A stretch of 64,000 bases of DNA from assembly GCF_036785885.1 (NCBI RefSeq), contig NC_092312.1:10186001-10250000 (forward strand). The letters run 5' to 3'. The translations under genes and the position numbers were made by a program. Source of the stretch: Coffea arabica (Eukaryota; Streptophyta; Magnoliopsida; Gentianales; Rubiaceae). Below, one piece after another: positions 1 through 9,788 of this stretch. Positions within the stretch are counted from its first letter, which is position 1, and each line of letters begins with the position of its first letter. The notes below the pieces were generated by a model. The model was given only the letters and a program-made list of their open reading frames with translations. It did not search any database and was not told where the DNA came from.

Positions 1-2021
1 CAAACTTGAAAATATGTAGTCCATCACAATCGACTTGTATAGCATAGTTCGCTTTCTCGACGCGAAGCCGTGCCAATTTTTGTTGTTGCTAGGCGATGGA
101 TCGTGCTTAGACACGAGCTGGTGAGGCACGATTCTTTCAATTGTTTCTATGGTTTTTGAAACTTCATGTATCACCTTCGCCAAATTTGTTGGGTACCACT
201 ACCAGTAGATGCTATAGACACTTTGTCTTGTTCAATTGCACTAGGTTTGTTTTGTTCGCGATAAAATCCAATCAAAATTCCATTGTCTACATGATTACAA
301 AATAAAGACAATAGTTAGGTGACATTTCAATATCATTTATTGAAGGTGGTGTCGAATATTGTTTGTTAGGCTTATTGATAATGCCTTGAGCCCATGAAGA
401 AACAAATAAGGTCTAAAAATTAAATTACAAAGTTGGAAGAAGTCTCAAAAAGAAGTACCCTCACCATGATGGCTAAGGTAAAACCGCAGAAGCAAATATG
501 AGCAATGTTCTATTTTTTCTTTTTTAAGTGGAAAGTTTTGAATTCAAGATCTTATATTTACAATTTTTCTTATCTTAACATCCAAACCAATCTTCCCTTA
601 CAAATATAAACATGTAGATTTATTATTATTTTTCATTCAGCTTATTCATTTTTGAAATGCAAATAGCTGGTAAGAGTCATGTCAACATATATTGCATGCT
701 TCCAAATTAACTAGTTTATTTATTCTAAATGAAAAGAATCCCGTCACCATAATGGCGGGTCATAAACTTGAAAGTCTGAAGTCCATTATAGTCGAGTGCA
801 ACACTGCAACGGCATGGCGTTTCACGGTCCCCTTCATCAACCCGAAACTGTGCCGTTACTTTTGTTGTTGTATTTAGCGTTGATGGATCTCGCAGGACAG
901 AGGGGTTAAGGCATGATTTCTTCCTGCACTTTTTGGTCATTGAAGAACTGATTCCAAAACTAATTTAGGTGTCATCCAATAGATGATTTTTGTTCAGGTA
1001 TGTAATAATTTTAGAAGCCCAACCTGGGGCAGCTCGTGTGATGTGTTGCTCCTATTTAGAATATGGCCACTAAGAATCGAATCCAGGAATTAACGTGTTC
1101 GAGATGAATGAGCCTCTTCTCTCGGATCGCAGAGGATTAGTCGGGCCGAAGGTCCGGATATCCCTGTATTGAAAAAAAAAATGTAATAATTTTAGAAAGT
1201 AAATCTTTGTAATGTGTGCCCATGTTTAACAAAATCCATGACAAGAACTCTCTGTAACTCGTTTTTTTGGGCAAGTTACAGTCTTTGCACGATTCTTCCT
1301 TGTAGGGAAATGAGACTAATGTTCTGGAGGCGGGCAATTACATTATCATTTCCAAGTGGTGGTATCTTCAACTGGCAGAGGATTGAATTAGGGATTAAAT
1401 TGACATCCACTGAAGCTTGTAATGATCATGAAGTTCTTATCCTTGGTCTCTACAACCCCCGCCACTAGCGCCACTAATTAACCACAATCACCACCTCTAC
1501 CGCAGATGGTTGGCCATTTTTACTGCCAAAACTTTTTAACTTATTTGTGGAATCAATCAAATGATCGTCTGCCAGCGAAATTAGTCAGTTCGTGCAAGTT
1601 TCAGAATCATATACAGCACCAAAACTGGGACGCATCTCTATTTATAGTAGGATAGATTATAATCTGCTTCCACTGTGTAGGATATTATCTTCGCAATAAC
1701 ATGGTTGATGAGATGCGACGTGTCTCTTGGTGTGGGGTTCCAAAATCAAGAGCAAAGTGGAGTCTTAATATGGATTACGGAATTACTTGTAAGTGTTTTA
1801 ATCATGGGCAATTGTTTTTGTCTTAAGCTATATACTTTGGTAGAGTTCTACTTGATATACTACACTGTACATGTAGCTTTCTGGCCCGTGCTGTGAGTAC
1901 ACTTCAATCTTCATAGGAATTCTTGAAGATAACCATCAAGAGTCAAGATGATGAATTGAGCCCCAAATTTCATTCCAAATGAAGAGAGTCCTAATCCGCG
2001 TACGGCGGGTCATAAACTTGA
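1..2021. other. Intergenic DNA with repeat relics, no gene seen
   Basis: No coding exon can be supported here; the open frames are short and have no family features. The stretch holds two diverged copies (about 10-200 and 755-960) of a segment that recurs at about 2005-2030 plus 2480-2620, each with a GCGATGGATC-like core followed by a GCACGATTTC-like block. It also holds a SINE 3' end at about 1030-1180. The remainder is AT-rich and unassigned. Confidence 0.6.
1030..1182 (+). repeat. SINE 3' part with A-rich tail
   Basis: The block GGATTAGTCGGGCCG, then GGTCCGGATATCC and a run of A, matches the 3' part of the SINE at 45685-45872, which reads GGATTAGTCGGATCG and ends in a poly(A) run. A B-box-like AATCGAATCC lies at about 1074-1085. 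This fits a tRNA-derived plant SINE of Au-like type; the 5' end is unclear. Confidence 0.5.
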
Positions 2022-2030
2022 AAGTTTGTA

Positions 2031-2479
2031 GGGTAAATTACACTTTATCCAGTGGTTTAGCGATTTTTTACATAATCCTTCTATAGTTTCAAAAGTTATA
2101 CATAACTCCCTTATGATTTGAATTAAAGTGTTAAAGAGACAGAAATAATCATTCGTAACGGAACCTTTAAAAATATCGAAATTAATCTTATGAATACGTG
2201 ACACACTAATCCCGTATGGTTTTATGTTATATTTAATGTTTTATCATATTATCCCCTTATGATTTTCAAAATATACACATAACCTCTCTTGGTTAATAAA
2301 TAATTTTCAACTTTACATAAGAGTATTTTTGACATTTTAGGTGACTCTGTTACCAATGATCATTTTCGTCATTTTAACACTCTAATTCAAATCATAAGGA
2401 AATTATGCATAGCTTTTGAAATCATATAGGAGTTATGTAGAAAACTACTAAATCAAAGGAAGATAAGTGTAATTTGCCC
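2031..2479. mobile_element. Mutator-type MITE with perfect 9-bp target duplication
   Basis: The left end reads GGGTAAATTACACTT and the right end is its near-complement, AAGTGTAATTTGCCC. Inverted similarity continues inwards for more than 100 bp (blocks about ATAACTCCCTTATGATTTG). The flanks carry the same 9 bases, AAGTTTGTA, at 2022-2030 and 2480-2488. A 9-bp duplication with long inverted ends is the hallmark of Mutator-like elements. There is no coding capacity, so the element is non-autonomous. It interrupts the third copy of the locally duplicated upstream segment. Confidence 0.85.
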
Positions 2480-2619
2480 AAGTTTGTACTGCCATCACAA
2501 TCGAAACCAATCTTGTGGTTCCCTTTACCATGTTTTTTCGTTGCTACATGCGATGGATCTCACATAGAGATTTTAATGGCGATGGACGGGGCACGATTTC
2601 ATCATTTGTCTCGGTTATC

Positions 2620-3440
2620 TGTGGGATGGGGTGACCGCGGGTCACCCGCCCCGCAGGGGGTTAATGGGAAGGGGGTTGGGGCAGGGGGCGGGGGAATTTT
2701 TTTCCCGCCGGTTAGAAACGGGGCGGGGAGTGGGGGAGTGTATCCCCGCCCCATCCCACGCCCCGCCACCCGCTTTAAAAAAATAAATATATAAAATATA
2801 TATGTATATAATTATATATAATGTATAATTTAATTAGTTACAAATTTATGATAATGATATTATTAGTTATATATATTATATAATGTCTATTAGTGTATAT
2901 AATATAATTGATATTATTAATTATACTAATAATTATATATGTGTACTAATACAAATTATTAATTGGTTATACTAAATTTACTAATATATTTATACTAAAT
3001 CCCTAATTAAACTTAATACAATAACATTTTTTTTCTTAAAAAAAGCACAAGCACAATAATGAATTAGTGATTATATTTGTACAAAACGTAAAAACTTGGC
3101 TACTTTAGTTATATTTATTCATCATGTTGGATTGTATTCAAATAATTTTTATTTGATTGTTTTTATAAGTTTCAATTGTAAAATTACAATGAATAATAAT
3201 TTGATGATGTGTTGATATTTTAGTACTTGATTATTTGCTAAAATTTAACCATAATAAAATTATATAACAAATTTTTATTAGCCCCACAGGGGTACCCGCG
3301 GGGAAAGCGGGGCGGGACGAGGATGAGGCGGGGGGAGCGGGGGACGGGGGATGGGGCGGTGGTGGGGGGAGTTTGTAGGCAGCAGGGCGGGGGATGGGGG
3401 AGGGGTCCCCCGCCCCAACTCCGCCTTGTTGCCATCCCTA
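2620..3440 (-). mobile_element. GC-ended hAT-type non-autonomous element (copy 1)
   Basis: An AT-rich core (about 2775-3280) lies between G/C-rich arms built of GGGGCGGGG-like units. The right end is TTGCCATCCCTA. The core is the reverse complement of the core of 54501-55208, including the blocks around GATGATGTGTTGATATTTTA and the TATTAGCCCCACAGGGG arm. The left end is degraded (GTGGGATGGGGTGACC) and I see no clean target duplication, so this copy is older. Open frames in the arms are translated GC repeats, not genes. The G-runs could form quadruplexes. Confidence 0.75.
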
Positions 3441-3542
3441 ATCGTGCGCATTTCTGCACTTTTTCTATCAAATTGGAACACGTTTTTGATGAATTCTTTA
3501 GTCCAGTAGTTTAGTTTATAGAGAAATTTCGGCCCGCTTCCA

Positions 3543-3552
3543 CTATAAATAA
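3543..3552 (+). promoter_or_regulatory. TATA box of the first terpene synthase
   Basis: CTATAAATAA lies 74 bases before the chosen ATG at 3626. That leaves room for a start site around 3575-3585 and a short leader. It is the only good TATA motif in the 150 bases upstream of the gene. Confidence 0.55.
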
Positions 3553-3625
3553 TGGAGTTCAAAGAAGAGGCCTAACCATCTTTAAACACTCGGCATTGTA
3601 TATCCCTTCTTCTTGTTTTTCCTCC

Positions 3626-6600
3626 ATGTATCCTTCAACAACCATAGGCATGAACTCTAGGATAGGATCCTTCAATCACCATATGCTGATCTTTTCTTCT
3701 TCTACTTTTTCCCTGACTAGTGTTGAAGCGAAGGCAGGAACTAATAGTGATAAGATAGATCAAAGTGTTCAAAGGAGAACAGCCAACTACAAGCCAAACA
3801 TATGGAAACATGAACTCCTTCAATCTCTCACTAGCCAATTTTCAGTAAGAACTCTGGTTCTTGATTGCCATGCATGTAATCAACAGACGCATGTGATAGC
3901 TAAGCTCCAATCCACAAGAATGGAAATATCCATGCTACCTAGAGTGACCTATTAAATTATCATCCTCTTTTTTTAAATTCTTTATATTGAACCTCGTCAC
4001 CTTTTTGATCATGGTGATTAGAGTCCTCCCAATTTATGACGACTAGTGATATTTTCTCCAGATGAACCAATGGCTAAAATTAGGAGTGCTTTTCGTACTT
4101 AACTTCGTTCCTTGTACGTGTGATTAATAAATAAATAAATGTACTTTATATACTTAGTTGGCATATAGTAACTATAAGGTGGTTGCACCATAGCTACAAT
4201 ACTTCCATTCTACTTGAAATATTTTTCCCTCTTTTCAGGAAAAGAAATACAAAACTAGAGCCCAGACACTTAAAGAGGATGTCAAATGCATGTTTGTGGA
4301 AGCTAGTGACACATTGTCTAAGCTGGAGCTTATAGACAGCATATCAAAATTAGGTCTCGACAAATACTTCATGCAGGAGATCAAAGAAGCTCTAGATGCC
4401 ACAGCCTTAAGCAACAACACCTCTGTTTTAAAAGGAGATCTTTACGCTACCGCACTCTGCTTTAGGCTTCTTAGGCATCACGGTTATCATGCTTCACAAG
4501 GTACGTACATGCAAACTACTTGAGAGAGTTCCTTGTAAATATAAAGTATTTATGAGTGCTCAAAAGCAGGCAAAATTTGATTGAATGTGAAAAGCAAAAT
4601 ATGGAAGAAAAAAATTGACTTCTGGATCGTTTAATCTACGTAATTCAATATGTCTTGGAGGGGTAACACTTCAATTGAAGGAAACGCTTTAAACTTCGTT
4701 TGAATTGAAGAGTTAGATGAAAGATTTCAAATCCATTAAAATTGCTCTAGTTGCTTGAATTATTTAACATGTATTTGGATTTGTAATTCACCAAATATTA
4801 GAATATATTTTAAATACTAACATAATTGATGATTTGCAAATTTAAATACCTCATAAATAATTTAAACGATTAGACATATTTAAAAGGATTTCAAATCCTT
4901 CGTCGAATCCCTCAATCAAAACACAGCCTAAAGAATTTACGTTTTTTCCCCTCACTTTCAATTTGGATGGATTTCAGATATGTTCCTAGATTTTGTGGAT
5001 GGAACTGATAAATTCATCCCTAGCCCGAAAGTAAGCATCAAAGGGTTGCTTGAGCTTCTTCAAGCATCAAATCTAGGTGGAGAAGGAGAAGATCTTTTGA
5101 CTGAGGCAGGATTATTCTCTATCGAAAATCTTAGTGGTTTTGGGGCCTCGTCAGATAACATGCTTGCCAAACAAGTGTATGAAGCTATAAGTCTTCCAAT
5201 TCAATGGAGAGTGGACTGGTACAATGTGAAGAAACATGTCCAGGCGCATGAAAAAAATCATGAATCAACAAAGTCTAAATTGATCGAGTTAGCAAAGCTC
5301 AATTTCAATCTAGTTCAATCTTCACACCAAGAAGATCTCAAGGAGGTTTCAAGGTAATGAATAACAACAAAGAAAATATCTTGGAGTGCAAATGAAAGGA
5401 CACTAACCTCGAGATTAAAAATCCAGTTTGTTCTCGCTTATTGTTTGAATTTGATTCCTTTTTCAAAATAAAGAAAAAAGTCCGTTGAGTTCTGATAATT
5501 TTACGTTCTAGCCTTCAGTTATTCAGGATTATTACACTTTGTTCTTCTTACCATGCAGTGAAAAAAAAAATAGAAGATGCAACTAACGGGAATCCTAATT
5601 GTCAAATGGTAATTGTTAAGCCTTTAATTTCTTCGTTTAGGTGGTGGATGAATCTTGGAATCAAGGAAAGGCTGAGCTTTTCGAGGGACCGAGTGGTTGA
5701 AAGTTTTCTGTATGCTGCGGGAACTGCTCCAGAGCCTAAACAAGCAAGTCTAAGAAAATGGCTGAGCAAAGTCATCAATTTGATTCTAATAACAGATGAT
5801 GTTTATGACGTTTATGGTACCCTGGATGAACTAGAAATCTTCACCAATGCGGTTGAGAGGTTTGCAAATAACTATAATCCTGTTTGTCAACCGTTGTAAT
5901 TACTGGCAACAAATAAAGTTGTACGCGACAAATCATAGGATCTATAACTTGAATTGTCTTAATTAGGTGGAGCCCTGAGGAGATTAAAGAGCTACCTGAA
6001 GGCATACAGATATGTTTCTGGACATTGCTAAATACTACAAATGAAATGGCAGCTGAAATCGAGCAAGAAAATGGTTGGACACCAGTTTTACCATATCTAC
6101 AGAAAACGGTAATTAGCTATCTGATCAAATTTACTCCAAATCAGTTATTGAAAGTGTTTTTTTGGTGAGCTTTCATGTATCAACGGTATTTATTTGAGTT
6201 TCTTTTTCCCTATTTTTCCAGTGGACAGATTTTCTGAAATCCTTGCTCGTGGAAGCTAAGTGGTACAACAAGGGTTACACGCCATCACTTGAAGAGTATC
6301 TTAACAATGGTTGGATATCTTCATCTGGGCCTCTGCTTTCTGTGCTTGCAATCCTGGGTGTAGCGGATAGGAAGACACAAAATGTTGCAGAATATCTTAA
6401 AGATTGTCAGCAGATTATCCACCATTCCTCACTCGTAATCCGGCTTTGCAATGATCAGGGAACATCTGCGGTACATAATTACTTGGGGTGTATGGTTTTC
6501 ATAACTTGCTATTGTCAGCTAATGTCAGATTTTAGTTTACTTAGTACAACAAATCATATATTTCTTTAATCTCTTAATTTTGTTTTTTGTGTTCATCATA

Positions 6601-6946
6601 ATTGGCAAATGTTGGTATTAATTGACAATTAATTGTCCTAATGATATAGGCGGAACTAGAGAGAGGAGACGCTGCTTCATCAATCTTATGTTACATGAGA
6701 GAAGCAAACGTTTCAGAAGAAGTGGCCAGGGAGCACATCAAAAGCCTAATCGTGAAGGCCTGGAAGCAGATTAATGGATACTGCATTTCGTGTCCTCCAT
6801 TTCTACAAGAACCAGCCAAATATATCACAAATACAGCAAGAGTAGCACATTTCATGTATCAACACGGAGATGGATTTGGTGTCCAAGATCGTGAGACTCA
6901 AGACCATGTTCGGTCCAACTTCATTGAACCCATTCCAATCAACTGA
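3626..6946 (+). CDS. Terpene synthase, TPS-b type (plastid monoterpene synthase)
   Basis: Seven exons: 3626-3844, 4239-4500, 4978-5353, 5641-5859, 5967-6108, 6222-6470, 6650-6946. All introns are GT-AG, with phases 0,1,2,2,0,0, and the spliced frame is open for 587 residues, the usual length. The N-terminus (about 1-49) is Ser/Thr-rich and looks like a plastid transit peptide. RRTANYKPNIW (50-60) is the RRX8W motif, RDR is at 301-303, DDVYD (338-342) is the Mg-binding DDxxD motif, and NDQGTSAAE (483-491) is the NSE/DTE motif. The family ionises geranyl diphosphate to mono- or, less often, sesquiterpenes; the product cannot be read from sequence. The ATG at 3626 was chosen because no ATG precedes it in frame; M10 is the alternative. 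Odd point: Gln at the third NSE position, usually Leu/Ile/Val. The 3' end is locally duplicated downstream. Confidence 0.93.
4693..4928. mobile_element. Possible MITE in intron 2 of the TPS-b gene
   Basis: ACTTCGTTTGAATTGAAG at the left and the reverse complement of TCCCTCAATCAAAACACAG at the right form imperfect inverted ends of about 40 bp, also covering ATTTCAAATCC. TAA flanks both ends, as expected for PIF/Harbinger-type elements, but a three-base match is weak evidence. It lies wholly within the intron and does not touch the splice sites. Confidence 0.4.
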
Positions 6947-7198
6947 CCAAACTATTGCTGTTCAATGTTCATGCATGGCTCAATTAAAGTACCTAAATGT
7001 TTTGTTAAATCTATCTAGCCAGTGCTTGTGGTTTCATTAATTATATTTGATAACTTTGAACCCAAAATTAAGCCTCCCAGAATGGATTATTCCTGTATGA
7101 TGCAGGGTTTACACATTGCAATTGATGTATCAGTTAATGCCTTAATGCAAGGTCTCTATCAACGTTTTTAAAATTTGATCAGTCAGCACAATTAATGA
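6915..7198 (+). repeat. TPS-b 3' end segment, tandem copy A
   Basis: This unit runs from the last coding bases (CCAACTTCATTGAACCC) through the 3' flank to AGCACAATTAATGA. It repeats directly from 7199 on as copy B, which begins CCAAACTTCATTGAACCC and includes the last nine codons. Copy A keeps the true stop codon at 6944-6946. Confidence 0.8.
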
Positions 7199-7336
7199 CC
7201 AAACTTCATTGAACCCATTCCAATCAAATGACCAAACTATTGCCGTTCAACGTTCATGCATGGCCCAATTAATATATCTAAATATTTTGTTAAATATATC
7301 TAGCTAGTGCTTGTCACTTTCCTTGTGGTTTTATTA

Positions 7337-8210
7337 AGGGATAATTTCATAAGCCTTCCCTAATGTTTCTGGATATTTTACTGGCCACCTTCAAGTTTTG
7401 AAAATTATACTAACGTCCTTTGAGGTTAATCATCTCGTAATATTTAGCCCCAATCAATAATTAAAAGATGATTTTAGGAGAGAAAAAATAATATAATTTT
7501 ATCATTGCTCCTTATCTACTATATTATTTAATTAATTTAATACCAATCCACATATTAAAAAAAATACTAAAATTTGTTGTTTATCGTTAGAGATCAAATG
7601 ACATATAATATCAAAAAATATATATCATTTTATATTCTTCAATTAATATAGTATTCAAATTATTTTTTTCAATTACATACCCATCGTCAAACATAATCAA
7701 CAACAAATAATAAAAAATATTTGCAACCAAAATATTACAAAGAACAAATTTTAACATCATAAATACTCTTATCAACATATTAAAATTAGTTACCGAGATT
7801 TTTATGGTATTAAAGTTCGTTCTTTGTACTTTTCTTATAATAAATTTTTTTAATTATTTATTATTGATCATGTTTGACAATGGTTATGTAACTAAAAATA
7901 GCAATTTGGATCCTACAGTAAGAGAAATATATAGATGATATACAATTTTTTATGTCATATGTGATTTAATCCCTCGTGATAAACAGCAAATTTTTGTATT
8001 TTCTTTAATGTTTGGGTTGATATTAGATTAATTAAATAATTTAGTAGATAAGGGATAATGGTAAAATCGTATTATCTTCTCCCTCCTAATATCACTTTTA
8101 AATTGTTTGTTGGATCTAAATGTTACAAGATAATAAATTTCAAATGAGGTTAGTGTAATTTTTAAAATTGGAAGAGAGATAAGTGAAATAGTAATTTTAA
8201 ATGAAAATGT
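7337..8210. mobile_element. Non-coding inverted-repeat element
   Basis: The left end, AGGGATAATTTCATAAGCC, leads into TTACTGGCCACC and AATTATACTAACGTCC. The right part read in reverse complement gives TTACTATTTCACTTATC and AATTACACTAACCTC, so the ends are inverted repeats of at least 100 bp. The terminal 20 bases at the right are not preserved, perhaps because of the next element. A similar end (CTGAAATTATCCCTA) occurs at about 53987-54010. No coding capacity. Confidence 0.55.
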
Positions 8211-9632
8211 AGGAACAATCGTTCAAAACGTCCCTCGCATTTTATAAAATGATTTTTTTTGTCCTCACTTTTAAAAATGTAATTTTACGTCCTTTGCAAA
8301 TTCATATTGATCAATTTTGGTCCCTATCTAGGTTTTCGAGTAATTTTTTATCAGAATTTTACCACGTGCCTTGCACGTGATCATTTTTTAAGAACAAAAT
8401 TGCTAAATCAAATTTTACATAATCCAATTTATAGTCCCTCATATTTCACAAAATAATTTTTTCATCCCTTGCATTTTTCAAAATGAATTTTTTCATCTCT
8501 TATTGATCATGTGTACGAATAACTTTTTTTTTTCTTTAAACCCATACATATATCTATTTGATTTCATATGAACAATATGAATAACATGTAATATATTTCT
8601 ATTTGATTTCACCTAAACAGGTTAATTGTAGTTATACATATGTTATTCAATAGAAATATATAGGAGTTTAAAACTAACAATTTTATTTTAAACCCATGTA
8701 TATATCTATATGATTTTACCATGTGAATCTATTCAATATTTGTGACATTTTTCTTTTGGTTATAATTTATTTATTGAGTTATATAATAATACTATCTAAT
8801 TAATGGTTCTAACTCAAATTCTATAGTCGTGCTAACAAATTACAGTTTAATTTTGAAATTTCTACTTGTCACTTTTAAAACCAACAGTTGAATTACTTAC
8901 CTTGTGATTGTCTTCTTTGTGATTGTCTTAAAATTTGAAAGTGTCAATCACTTACTTCTTTTTATCATACTTTTCCTTTGTTTATTTTTTCTATCCAAAT
9001 TTAATTAGATATAAACATTCCATAATAGTTAAGATTAAATGTCTTCCTTATTTTCAATTTTTTTGAGTAAAAGAAAATGAATATGAAAAAAAAGCTAACA
9101 ATTTTTTATATCAATTGATATATCTATTGATTTCACCCTATTTGATTTCACCTGAGCAGTGCAAATAGCATGTAATAGATCTCTATTTGATTCCACAATT
9201 AAATAGAGATATATTACATGCTATTTGTAGTGATCAGGTGAAATCAAATAAAAATATATATATATATATGAATTAAAAAAATTATTTGCACACATGATCA
9301 ATAAGAGATGAAAAAATTAATTTTGAAAAATGTGAATGATGAAAATATTTATTTTGTGAATTGTGAGGAACGAAAAAATGTATTTTGTGAAATATGAGGG
9401 ACTATGAATCAAATCATGTAAAATTTGATTTAATAATTTTACCCTTAAAAAATCATCACATGCAAGACACGTCGTGGATTTCGAGAAAAAAAACTAATCG
9501 AAAACCTAGATAGGGACTAAATTTAATAAATATGAATTTGTAGGGAGCATAAAATTACACTTTTAAAAGTGATGGATCAAAAAAGTCATTTTATAAAATA
9601 TGAGAGACATTTTTTGAATGATTTTCCCACAA
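8211..9632. mobile_element. Foldback-like element with ~400-bp inverted arms
   Basis: The left arm (from GGAACAATCGTTCAAAACG) and the right arm (ending GAATGATTTTCCC) match in reverse complement over several blocks: TTTTATAAAATGA, CCCTATCTAGGTTTTCGAG, CATGCAAGACACGT-like, and TATTGATCATGTGTG. The arms meet near a central hairpin (9140-9249). No reading frame of use is present. No clear target duplication was found, so the class is open (foldback or Mutator-type). Confidence 0.65.
9140..9249. repeat. Long near-perfect hairpin
   Basis: ATTTGATTTCACCTGA at the left pairs with TCAGGTGAAATCAAAT at the right, and CAAATAGCATGTAATA pairs with TATTACATGCTATTTG. This gives arms of about 50 bp with few mismatches around a loop near 9195. 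It lies inside the foldback-like element. A transcript would fold into a small-RNA-precursor-like stem. Confidence 0.7.
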
Positions 9633-9788
9633 AATTAAGCATCCCAGAACGGATTATTCTTGTATGATGTAGGGTTTACACAGCAAATTAGCAATTGAGG
9701 TACCAGTCAAAATGCCTTAGTGCAAGCGTGGTCTCTATCAACGTTTTAAAAATATTATTAATATCAGTCAGCGCACAAATTAATCGAA

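Larger units (their letters stand above)
7199..9788 (+). repeat. TPS-b 3' end segment, tandem copy B, split by inserted elements
   Basis: Positions 7199-7336 match 6915-7040, and about 9637-9788 match about 7058-7198 (shared AAATTAAGC, CCCAGAA, GGATTATTC, GTCTCTATCAACGTTTT). The 2.3 kb in between (7337-9636) are two inverted-repeat elements inserted after the duplication. Copy B carries no functional exon. Confidence 0.75.

Noticed and set aside
2474..2794. 106-codon open frame rich in Gly
   Set aside because: It is a translation of the GC-run arm of a hAT-type element plus unrelated flank, with no family feature.
3238..3562. Overlapping Pro-rich frames on both strands
   Set aside because: They read through the right GC-rich arm of the same element; composition alone keeps them open.
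5558..5640. Lys-rich start of the frame before exon 4 of the TPS-b gene
   Set aside because: The acceptor at 5639-5640 restores the RWW motif in frame, so this part is intron.
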